Below are positions 25,603-32,248 of a stretch of DNA of 64,000 nucleotides, in pieces. The position numbers and the translations under genes are program-made. Every line of letters starts with the position of its first letter. The first letter of the stretch is position 1. The notes under the pieces are model-generated. The model saw nothing but the letters and a program-made list of their open reading frames with translations, was not told the DNA's origin and did not search any database. The stretch lies in NCBI RefSeq assembly GCF_025950235.1, contig NZ_JAPDDT010000011.1, positions 1 through 64,000 of the forward strand, in the 5' to 3' direction. The stretch comes from Luteolibacter arcticus. Its GTDB lineage: Bacteria > Verrucomicrobiota > Verrucomicrobiia > Verrucomicrobiales > Akkermansiaceae.

Positions 25603-27806
25603 GGGTCAGTGCGGAATGGAGCGGCAGGAAGGCCCTCGGAGTTGGTGAGATTCGCGCCGGCGGGGTTGTCCGCCCAGGCGTAGCGGACGTAGGCGGGGCG
25701 GGGGACGGAGGGACTGGAGACGATCACCTTGTCGCCCTCGATCTCGGCATCGGCCCAGACGAACTTGCGGTCGTCGCCGGCGATCGCGAATTGTTTCAGC
25801 GGGCCGTCCTTGGCGACGAGGCCTTCGCCGATGTGGTCGAAGTGCAGGACCACGCGGCCGTCCTCGATCTCGGACATCTTGAAGACCGGGCCGCAGGGGA
25901 TGACGTCCTGCTTGCCATAGGTGCCGTGCAAGGCGAGGCGGGCGAGGCGATGGCCGACGCCGAGCTTGTTGCGCGGGTGGACGTCCTTCTCATCGCCGAT
26001 GTCGATGGTGACGGCCATGCCGGTGTGGGGCAGCGCGAGCGATGAGGACTGGGCATCCCGCATCGAGGCGAGGCTGCTGGCGGCGGGCTCCGGGAGCGGT
26101 GACTTGTGCGGGGCGAGTTGGACGAAGAGGAAGGGGAGGTCGTCGCGGCCCCAGCAGGTGCGCCAGTCCTCGATCAGTGCCCTCTGCAGCGTGGGGTAAA
26201 GCTGGCGGGTGCCGACATTCGACTCGCCCTGATACCAGAGCGCGCCGCGGATGCCGTAGGGGACGAGCGGCGAGATCATGCCATTGAAGAGCACCGCGGG
26301 ATTGTGCTGGTCGCGCACGGGATCCGGGTGGCCGGGGCCGCGGCCGGTTTTGTTAGACGCGGTCCATTTCGCGATGGCCTTGCCGTAATCCTCGAAGGCC
26401 CTGGGGGTGTCGCGATAGGCGATGAATTTCTTCCAGAAGGCATCGCACAGCGGCTTGAAGGCCTTGTCGGCAGCGAGCTTGTCGTTGCTGATCCACGCCT
26501 CGGCGGTGCTGGCACCAAAGGCACAGGTGACGAGGCCGACGGGCACGCCGAGTTCCTTCTGGAGTTCGCGGGCGAAGAAGTAGGCGACCGCGGAGAAGTC
26601 GCCGGCGGTTTCCGGGGTGCAGGCTTTCCACGCGCCATCGACTTCCGGCTGGGGGTCCTCGCGCATGGTCCACTCGGCCTTGAACTCGCGGAGCTGCGGG
26701 TGATTCGCCTGCGGGACTTCCTGCTCCCAATTCGCGCAGCCGGAGAACGAGCGCTTGGCGGTCTTCGCGAGGGTGAAGTCCATGTTCGACTGGCCGGAGC
26801 AGAGCCAGACCTCGCCGACGAGGACATCGGAGAAAGTACGAGAGGCATCGGAGGTCTTCACCTCGATGACGTGCGGACCGCCGGCAGGCAGCGCGGGGAG
26901 ATCGAGGCGGAACTTGCCCTCCTCCGTGGCGGTGGTGGTGGCGCTTTTTCCGGCGATGGAGACGGTGACGGGCGATCCGGGGCGGGCGGTGCCCCACAGC
27001 GGGTTCGCGGTGTCGCGCTGGAGCACCATGTGATCGCTGAAGATGCGGGGCAGCCAGAGATCGGCGGGCAGGAGGTAGTTCGCGAGGTCGGTCTTGCGCA
27101 GGGCTCCGGCGAGGACGGAGGCATTGAGTTGCGCGCCCGCGGGATTCGGATGGGTGTGGTCCCCCTTGGCGAAGATCGCGGTGGTCTTTTCCTCGCCGAG
27201 CGCGTCGTAGCGGTCGGCGAGCAGGCCATTGAAGTCGATGAAGGAAGCGCCGGCTTGCTCGGCGGTCTGCTTGGCCCACAGGCCGTAGTCATTCGTGCTG
27301 CGGCCGACGCGGCCGTCCTTCCACATGTTCCGCGGGATCAAGGAGAGCACGACCGGGGTGGCGCCCTTTGACTTGGTGTCGGCGACGTATTTCCGCAGGT
27401 ACCAGCCGTAGCTGCGGACGGTCTCCGGCAGGCCATCGGTCTTGCGGACGATGTCCTCGGCTTCCTCGCCGATGCCCTTGATGGAGGCGCGGCAGCGGTC
27501 GTCATTGAGCGGGCCGCCGTCGTTGTGGCCGAACTGCATCACCACGTAATCGCCGGCCTTGAGGTTGGCCATGATCGCGTCCCAGCGTCCCTCGGTGAGG
27601 AAGGTGCGGCTGCTGCGGCCGCCGATGGCGCGGTTGACCACCTCGATCTTCGCCGGGTCGAAATGCGCGACCAGCGGGTCGCCCCAGCCCTTTTGGCCGG
27701 CGGTCTGATTGCGCACAGTCGAGTCGCCGATGATGTAGAGCGTCGGTTTCGCCCATGCCGCCACGGTCAGGCAGCACGCGACGAGGAGGCGCAATGGGAT
27801 TCGCAT
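25599..27806 (-). CDS. Rhamnogalacturonan acetylesterase (CE12) fused to sialate O-acetylesterase domain
   Basis: 735 residues from the ATG at 27806 (signal peptide MRIPLRLLVACCLTVAAWA). Residues about 20-270 are a CE12-type SGNH esterase: YIIGDSTVRNQ (nucleophile Ser), NRAIGGRSSR (Gly), MQFGHNDGG (Asn) and KGDHTHPNPAG (Asp/His). About 280-735 are a SASA domain: GEVWLCSGQSNMDF (nucleophile Ser), GALWYQGESNVGT and a C-terminal beta part. CE12 removes acetyl groups from galacturonate in RG-I; SASA-type enzymes remove O-acetyl groups from sugars, often plant polysaccharides in non-host bacteria. Both active sites look intact. It is the first gene of the coupled pair with the PL1 lyase, and fits deacetylating pectin ahead of the lyases. 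An upstream ATG at 27908 adds 34 residues and is less likely. Confidence 0.92.
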   Translation of the reverse strand: MRIPLRLLVACCLTVAAWAKPTLYIIGDSTVRNQTAGQKGWGDPLVAHFDPAKIEVVNRAIGGRSSRTFLTEGRWDAIMANLKAGDYVVMQFGHNDGGPLNDDRCRASIKGIGEEAEDIVRKTDGLPETVRSYGWYLRKYVADTKSKGATPVVLSLIPRNMWKDGRVGRSTNDYGLWAKQTAEQAGASFIDFNGLLADRYDALGEEKTTAIFAKGDHTHPNPAGAQLNASVLAGALRKTDLANYLLPADLWLPRIFSDHMVLQRDTANPLWGTARPGSPVTVSIAGKSATTTATEEGKFRLDLPALPAGGPHVIEVKTSDASRTFSDVLVGEVWLCSGQSNMDFTLAKTAKRSFSGCANWEQEVPQANHPQLREFKAEWTMREDPQPEVDGAWKACTPETAGDFSAVAYFFARELQKELGVPVGLVTCAFGASTAEAWISNDKLAADKAFKPLCDAFWKKFIAYRDTPRAFEDYGKAIAKWTASNKTGRGPGHPDPVRDQHNPAVLFNGMISPLVPYGIRGALWYQGESNVGTRQLYPTLQRALIEDWRTCWGRDDLPFLFVQLAPHKSPLPEPAASSLASMRDAQSSSLALPHTGMAVTIDIGDEKDVHPRNKLGVGHRLARLALHGTYGKQDVIPCGPVFKMSEIEDGRVVLHFDHIGEGLVAKDGPLKQFAIAGDDRKFVWADAEIEGDKVIVSSPSVPRPAYVRYAWADNPAGANLTNSEGLPAAPFRTDP

Positions 27807-28106
27807 GAGCAGGAAGATGCCCGCGGATCCGGCGGCTGTCGCGTTACCGATATGGGGTAAGGGAAGGGGTGTCGGGAAATCGCAAATGACTCGCAAGCCC
27901 TCTCCCAATCACCCATCGGATTGCCGCTTTTTGGGGGAAGGGGAGGTCGTCAAGGGCGACGGGCGGCCGCACTCGCAGATTGCGTCTCGGTCCTTGGGAA
28001 GACGCCGGCAGCAGACCGCATCGTGAGTCGCCGATTCGGATCCACGACGATGCGGCTCATGCCGCCAAAGTGCGACGGTCGTGGTCCGCCGCTCCATTGG
28101 AGAGCT

Positions 28107-28856
28107 TTACGCCTTTTCCAGCGTCTCATGCACCGTCGCGGTCAGTTGGTCGTCGAGTTTGAGGGCGCGCGAGAGGCGGCGCAGGAACAGATGCTCGGAG
28201 GGTGTATCGACCTCGATGGCCGTCAGGGCGGCGCCGTAGATTTCGCTGGCTTCCTCCGGTCCGTTGGCGAGTCCGGCGATTTCCTCCACGGTGGGCGGGA
28301 GGTTCAGGGCGCTGGTCAGCCGCCCTTTTTCGGCGGGCTCCAAGGGCGAGGTGTCGATGGCATCCGCGAGTGCGGTCATTTCGACGCTGTCGATGGTGCC
28401 ATCCGCGGCGGCCGCGGCGATCATGGCCAGCACCATCTTCATCGGCAGCTCGCCCGTGACCTTGACTTGGAAACTGGCAGTGGCGAGGTCGGCGGGAAGC
28501 GGCGGGGGAGTGTCAGCCGCGATCGTCACAGGCGCGTTGATCGCCTGGGATGGCACGGGGGGCGGGGAATCCTGACGGCTCTGTTGCCACTTTTGGTAGG
28601 CATAGTAGCCGACGCCGGCGATGGCTGCCATCCCTCCCACCTTGACCGCGTTCTTCTGGATCTTGTTGCGGGCCTTGCCGTTCATGAGCAGGGACACCAG
28701 GGCTCCGGACGCGGCGCCACCCAGCGCCCCTTGCGCACCGCCGGAACCTAACAGCCCGCTGAGGAGTGACTTGGGATCGCTTTTGGCGCTATTCCCGCTT
28801 TTTGAATTGACGGAGATGGAATTGCTGAGACTGGAGAACAAGGATTCAAGAGACAT
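28107..28856 (-). CDS. DUF533 / TerB-like inner-membrane-associated protein
   Basis: 249 residues. The N-terminal half is Ser/Gly-rich (SLLSGLLGSGGAQGALGGAASGALVSLLM), followed by a short hydrophobic stretch (VGGMAAIAGVGYYAYQKW) and a Pro-rich linker. The C-terminal half (about 125-249) is a helical TerB-like domain with MKMVLAMIAAAAADGTIDSVEM and AEKGRLTSALNLP, matching DUF533 (E. coli YebE type). The acidic DGxID turn is the family's metal-binding-like loop. The function is unknown; YebE-type genes respond to envelope stress in proteobacteria. It appears monocistronic. Confidence 0.85.
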   Translation of the reverse strand: MSLESLFSSLSNSISVNSKSGNSAKSDPKSLLSGLLGSGGAQGALGGAASGALVSLLMNGKARNKIQKNAVKVGGMAAIAGVGYYAYQKWQQSRQDSPPPVPSQAINAPVTIAADTPPPLPADLATASFQVKVTGELPMKMVLAMIAAAAADGTIDSVEMTALADAIDTSPLEPAEKGRLTSALNLPPTVEEIAGLANGPEEASEIYGAALTAIEVDTPSEHLFLRRLSRALKLDDQLTATVHETLEKA

Positions 28857-28936
28857 GGTCAGATGGGGCGAAATGGCGTGGTACTGACCCTTCGATGGGG
28901 GCCGTCAAATGGTCGAGTGGAAAGACGGTTGCGCTT

Positions 28937-29401
28937 TCAATCCTCGTCGCGGTCTTCGGTCTGGCGGAGGACTTTGCCGTCAGTGGAGACGATGACGTCG
29001 AGATCGGCTTGGCCGTGGCGCTCAATGTCGGCGTCGTAGCTGACGGTGTTGCCCTCGGTGATCTTGTCGAGATCGTCGACGCGGCCGCCGAGACCCCGGA
29101 GCGCGGTGCGGACGGCTTCCGGGGCAGCGGCGAGGCGGATGTCCTCGGTGGTTTTCACGAGGCTGCCCTCGGCTGAGACGTAGAGATTCAGGTCGTAGCC
29201 GCCCTTGAGATCGATGTCGGCGATGTAGATGGTCTTTCCCTGGCGCTCGATCATTTCGACCTCCTCGATCTTCCCGTCGCGGGAGTTCGTCTGGATGGTC
29301 TGGCGGACGGGCTCCGGGCAGTCGGCGAGGCGGATGTCACGCGCGGCGGCGGGAGCGATGAGTGCGATGGCGGCGAGGATGCGGATGGATGTCGTGTTCA
29401 T
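28937..29401 (-). CDS. Secreted PepSY-like repeat protein
   Basis: 154 residues from the ATG at 29401 (signal peptide MNTTSIRILAAIALIAPAAA). Two similar halves follow: LADCPEPVRQTIQTN..GKIEEVEMIERQGKTIYIADID, then LAAAPEAVRTALRGL..RVDDLDKITEGNTVSYDADIE. Each half has the helix plus three-strand pattern of small periplasmic PepSY-like proteins, and each ends in a short acidic stretch (VLRQTEDRDED). Proteins of this type are thought to inhibit or bind peptidases, or act as envelope sensors; no activity can be read here. An ATG at 29458 would add a non-signal-like leader. Confidence 0.75.
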   Translation of the reverse strand: MNTTSIRILAAIALIAPAAARDIRLADCPEPVRQTIQTNSRDGKIEEVEMIERQGKTIYIADIDLKGGYDLNLYVSAEGSLVKTTEDIRLAAAPEAVRTALRGLGGRVDDLDKITEGNTVSYDADIERHGQADLDVIVSTDGKVLRQTEDRDED

Positions 29402-29515
29402 AGGTCTCGGTTTGATTTCGGGCAGCGGGATCGCCGCCGGACGCGAGACCAAGAACACCCGAAGATGACCGCGAGATGACGAAGAGGGAGGAAATGAGGT
29501 GATATGGAGCGCGGG

Positions 29516-29600
29516 GGACCGTTCTGCGCTGTCACCAGTGCGCCTACGGGGGGCGGAGAATCACCAATCATGGATCCTCAATCACCAAGTGGAGTGACTC
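29516..29600. repeat. Family B hairpin copy 2 and a short period-7 tract
   Basis: 29516-29549 is GGGGACCGTTCTGCGCTGTC then ACCAGTGCGCCTACGG, a diverged family B copy. 29566-29600 then shows AATCACC-AATCATG-GATCCTC-AATCACC, a 7-base period. The interval 29402-29705 has no gene. Confidence 0.6.
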
Positions 29601-29705
29601 GCCCATTCACCATTCGGCCTCGGCAGAAGGAACGATCCTGCCGGCTTGAAAATGCGTGGATTCACCCCTATGACGGGTGAGCCAATTCAACTTTGGCCGT
29701 AAGGA

Positions 29706-30086
29706 ATGATCTCGAAGCGAAACGCAAGGAATGCAACCATTGGGGGCATTGTCTTCCGCTACAAGGTCTCGACGACACCGAAGAGCAGGGGTGTTTACGA
29801 CCTGAACATCACAGTCCAGAGTGTAGCTGACAATGGGAGGAAGCTGATTGTGGTTGGCCTGATCCAGAAGGACCCGTGGATCCGGCCCCTTCTTTCTCCT
29901 TTGGTTCATTGGGAATGCCCGACTGTTACCCGCCACGAAATTGAGTGGCTTGTTCGGGAGGCAATTGGCGGCGGGTGGGATTTCTCCACCAAAGGCGCGG
30001 ACTTCGTCCTTGAGGCCTCAAACGAGATCTTCCGATGCGGTTTTTTGGCGGCGCAGGTTGGGAGGACTGGTGAGCCACGAAGGTGA
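29706..30086 (+). CDS. Small hypothetical protein
   Basis: 126 residues. The composition and strand/helix alternation look protein-like: GGIVFRYKVSTTPKSRGVYDLNI, then GRKLIVVGLIQKDPWI, HEIEWLVREAIGGGWDF and GADFVLEASNEIF. The end resembles a recurring motif in uncharacterised planctomycete and verrucomicrobial proteins, in which IEWAIxxGWxP..GxxFxL closes the chain; that family is known to me only by pattern. There is no signal peptide. It is alone on the plus strand between repeats and a minus-strand toxin-antitoxin pair. The Met at 29706 is the first in frame. It could still be a chance frame. Confidence 0.55.
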   Translation: MISKRNARNATIGGIVFRYKVSTTPKSRGVYDLNITVQSVADNGRKLIVVGLIQKDPWIRPLLSPLVHWECPTVTRHEIEWLVREAIGGGWDFSTKGADFVLEASNEIFRCGFLAAQVGRTGEPRR

Positions 30087-30122
30087 GATCGTGGGGTGGC
30101 GGGCGAGCCGGTTTGATCGGGG

Positions 30123-30175
30123 GGCTGGTACCGTATCGGGCCCCTACAGGGCGCCTTGGTTTGCTGCTGCCTGAC
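30123..30175. repeat. Family D repeat, partial copy
   Basis: GTATCGGGCCCCTACAGGGC followed by GCCTTGGTTTGCTGCTGCC. It matches the left part of 30936-31039, where GTATCGCGCCCCGAAAGGGC is followed by GCCATGGTTTGCCGTTGCC. It lies just past the 3' end of the toxin gene. Confidence 0.6.
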
Positions 30176-30199
30176 CTGGGGGCGGTGGTGCGGGGCAGC

Positions 30200-30592
30200 T
30201 CACCAGATGCGCTTCACGCCGTAGGCGTCGAAGACCTCGTCGGAGCTGATGATGGTGAGCTGCTCTTCCTGTGCTTGGGCGACGAGCATGCGGTCGAAGG
30301 GGTCCTTGTGGTGAAACGGCAGATCCTGGATACGGCGGCAGTGGGCGGGACGGATCGGGAGTTCGGTTACGGCGAAGCGAACAAACATCTCTGTTAGCAA
30401 AAGATCCCAACGCTCGGGCACTCGGAAATCGGAATAACCACTGCCACCCATCTTCACGCCGATCTCCCAAAGATTGACCGGCGACCAGCAGAGCCTCCTG
30501 GTTTCCTCAAGAGCCTGCAAGGCACTCTTGGAGAGACGTGGATCGCCGAAGAACCACCAGAGCAGCGTAGGGGTGTCCAAGAGGCAGCTCAT
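30200..30592 (-). CDS. vapC: PIN-domain toxin, VapC type
   Basis: 130 residues forming a single PIN domain: LLDTPTLLWW (Asp6), NLWEIGVK (Glu43), HHKDPFDRMLVAQA (acidic Asp97/Asp100) and LTIISSDEVFDAYGV (Asp118). These are the four acidic residues that bind the metal of a ribonuclease. Such toxins cut tRNA or rRNA when freed from their antitoxin. It starts 20 bases downstream of the Phd-type antitoxin on the same strand, the normal antitoxin-first order. The length and residues look intact, so the pair is probably functional. Confidence 0.92.
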   Translation of the reverse strand: MSCLLDTPTLLWWFFGDPRLSKSALQALEETRRLCWSPVNLWEIGVKMGGSGYSDFRVPERWDLLLTEMFVRFAVTELPIRPAHCRRIQDLPFHHKDPFDRMLVAQAQEEQLTIISSDEVFDAYGVKRIW

Positions 30593-30612
30593 CCGTTGCT
30601 TTTATTCGCCTC

Positions 30613-30873
30613 CTAGTCCTTCTCCCACGCGTAGAATTCCTCCTCGATCTCCTTGTCCAAGGCCGGGTTATTGGTGAGGAACTCGAGTAGTTCATCGGAC
30701 ATGTCTCCCTTGAGACAGCCGAGAGCCCTTTTTCGGTTGGGCGGCGCGGGATCCGCGGCCACCAGCTTCACCACCGGCTTGTCCCGCCGGGCGATGATCA
30801 CTTCCTCGCCCCGCTCGACCGCGGCGATCAGCTTGGAAAGCTGGGTCTTGGCCTCGTGGATGGTGACTTGCAT
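30613..30873 (-). CDS. Antitoxin of the Phd/YefM type
   Basis: 86 residues beginning MQVTIHEAKTQLSKLIAAVE, the usual start of Phd/YefM antitoxins, which dimerise through this domain and bind their own promoter. It continues GEEVIIARRDKPVVKLVA. The C-terminal acidic stretch (LDKEIEEEFYAWEKD) is where such antitoxins wrap the toxin. It is paired with the VapC-like gene 20 bases downstream. The complex probably represses the promoter upstream of 30873, where I see no clear palindrome. The region is flanked by repeat elements on both sides, which fits a mobile module. Confidence 0.92.
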   Translation of the reverse strand: MQVTIHEAKTQLSKLIAAVERGEEVIIARRDKPVVKLVAADPAPPNRKRALGCLKGDMSDELLEFLTNNPALDKEIEEEFYAWEKD

Positions 30874-30935
30874 AATGGGAAGTTAGCTAAGTTGGTCAGG
30901 AAGGTCAAATGCGGGGAAGGAGGAAGCGGCCCATT

Positions 30936-31039
30936 CCCGTATCGCGCCCCGAAAGGGCGCCATGGTTTGCCGTTGCCGGTCCCAGGGCGGCACTTCGTTT
31001 GCCTTGGGCTGAGGGATGGCGCCCCGTTGGGGCTGGGGA
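30936..31039. repeat. Family D repeat, fullest copy
   Basis: Three hairpins in a row: GCGCCCC-GAAA-GGGCGC, CCCAGGGCGGCACTTCGTTT with GCCTTGGG, and GGCGCCCCGTTGGGGCTGG. It shares its parts with 12133-12195 and 30123-30175. The interval 30874-31210 has no gene. Confidence 0.65.
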
Positions 31040-31104
31040 GACCGTAGAGCTTTCTTCGGCGCGCTCGTGAGAACGCGAGAGCAGAGAAGGGAAGCGGAGC
31101 GCAC

Positions 31105-31138
31105 GGACCGTTCCGCGCTGTCACCAGCGCGCCTACGG
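31105..31138. repeat. Hairpin repeat, family B copy 3
   Basis: GGACCGTTCCGCGCTGTCAC followed by CAGCGCGCCTACGG. The core pairs perfectly as GCGCTG-TCAC-CAGCGC. It stands just outside the rplI terminator. Confidence 0.7.
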
Positions 31139-31148
31139 AAGACAAAAG

Positions 31149-31182
31149 AAAAGCGCGGTGCCCTTCCGGGAACCGCGCTTTT
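31149..31182 (-). terminator. Terminator of rplI (bidirectional form)
   Basis: AAAAGCGCGGT / ACCGCGCTTTT is a perfect 11-bp stem with a 12-base loop. It is A-rich on one side and T-rich on the other, so it can end transcription from either strand. It is 29 bases past the rplI stop. Confidence 0.82.
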
Positions 31183-31210
31183 GGGAAATTTTCTATTCTC
31201 GCCGGGGCGA

Positions 31211-31684
31211 TCAGCCTTCCGATTCCTCTACGCCGTTGGCTTCGACGTTGATGGTGAGGATGGTCGTGACTTCCGGGTGGACGCGGACGATGACGTCGCT
31301 CTTGCCGGACTTCTTGATCGGCTTCTCCAGCTCGATGGCGTGGCGATCGATCTTGATGCCAGCGGCTTCGAGTTCCTTGTGGATGTCGAGCGAGGTGACG
31401 GAGCCGAAGGCCTTGCCACCCTGGCCGAGTTCGAGCGTGAACTTCGGACGGAGCTTGGAGATCTTGGTGGCGAGTTCCTTGGCACCTTCGAGCTCGACAG
31501 CTTCGCGCTGGGCGCGGGCGGCCTTGAGGTTCTCGACGTGGCGGAGGTTCGTGCGGGTCGCTTCGTAGGCCTTGCCCTGAGGGATCAGGAAGTTACGGGC
31601 GTAACCGGCACGCACTTTGACGACATCAGCCTCGGCACCGAGACCTTCGATTTTTTCTTTGAGAATGACTTGAGCGTTGGCCAT
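31211..31684 (-). CDS. rplI: 50S ribosomal protein L9
   Basis: 157 residues from the ATG at 31684. The frame stays open upstream to 31921, but MANAQVILKEKIEGLG is the conserved L9 start. The N-domain signature GYARNFLIPQGKAYEAT (rRNA-binding) is present, followed by the long connecting helix (NLKAARAQREAVELEGAKEL) and a C-domain with GSVTSLDIHKELEAAGIKID. L9 binds 23S rRNA at domain V, projects from the large subunit and helps reading-frame maintenance. The length is normal. It usually sits with rpsF, ssb and rpsR, but here it is alone, ending in its own terminator. An upstream gene for those partners is not in the window. Confidence 0.97.
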   Translation of the reverse strand: MANAQVILKEKIEGLGAEADVVKVRAGYARNFLIPQGKAYEATRTNLRHVENLKAARAQREAVELEGAKELATKISKLRPKFTLELGQGGKAFGSVTSLDIHKELEAAGIKIDRHAIELEKPIKKSGKSDVIVRVHPEVTTILTINVEANGVEESEG

Positions 31685-31906
31685 GAGCGTCGCGGGTCGT
31701 TTGTTGGGGCGGCGGAGGTAGGCGTTTGGGAATGCGGAGTCAAGGGGAGAAACCCAGTTTCCGGGCAAAAGGCGGGGCAGGCACCTGAAAATCAAGCTCC
31801 AGAGCTGGAATAGGGCCGCTTTTCCGAAGACTGGAATGGGCCGGGCACCTGTGATGCCAGCGGGCTGCAGCTTGCCACCAGCGACCGGGATGGCTAGTTC
31901 TGCGGC

Positions 31907-32224
31907 ATGTTCCGCATTCATTTCGAGCAGGTTGGAGGGCCGGATGGCGAGGCGGCTCGCATCGACTTCCCGCTCGAAGCCGGGGAATCGGTCACCGTCG
32001 GCGATTTGATTCGCCGGGCGGTGGTGCGGGAGATCGAGGTCCGGGAGTTAAAAGTGGGAAAAGCCGGGATCCAGGCCAGGCAGAATGAGGCGCTGGATGG
32101 GTTTCGCCGTGGCCTATTCGCGGTTCTCGTGGAAGGAGAGCCCTTGGAGGATCTGGAGCAATGGGTGCCTGCTGACGCGCGAGACATCACCTTTATCCGG
32201 GTGTTGCCGCTGGTGGGTGGATGA
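31907..32224 (+). CDS. Ubiquitin/MoaD-like beta-grasp protein with C-terminal Gly-Gly
   Basis: 105 residues, cytosolic. The pattern fits a beta-grasp fold: a first strand MFRIHFEQV, a second strand and helix (ARIDFPLEAGESVTVGDLIRRAV, of which TVGDLIRRAV at 30-39 is the helix start), then FAVLVEGEPLEDL (71-83) and a last strand DITFIRVLPLVGG that ends exactly in Gly104-Gly105. ThiS, MoaD and ubiquitin-like proteins end this way, and the free diglycine is adenylated by an E1-like enzyme for sulfur transfer or conjugation. The insert between helix and third strand is longer than in ThiS. It precedes a DUF4132 gene by 24 bases, so the two probably form an operon. No E1-like, E2-like or JAB gene is seen beside it. 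The fold is inferred from pattern, not from a search. Confidence 0.75.
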   Translation: MFRIHFEQVGGPDGEAARIDFPLEAGESVTVGDLIRRAVVREIEVRELKVGKAGIQARQNEALDGFRRGLFAVLVEGEPLEDLEQWVPADARDITFIRVLPLVGG

Positions 32225-32248
32225 CATTGGCTCGGGGTCGCTGACGCA

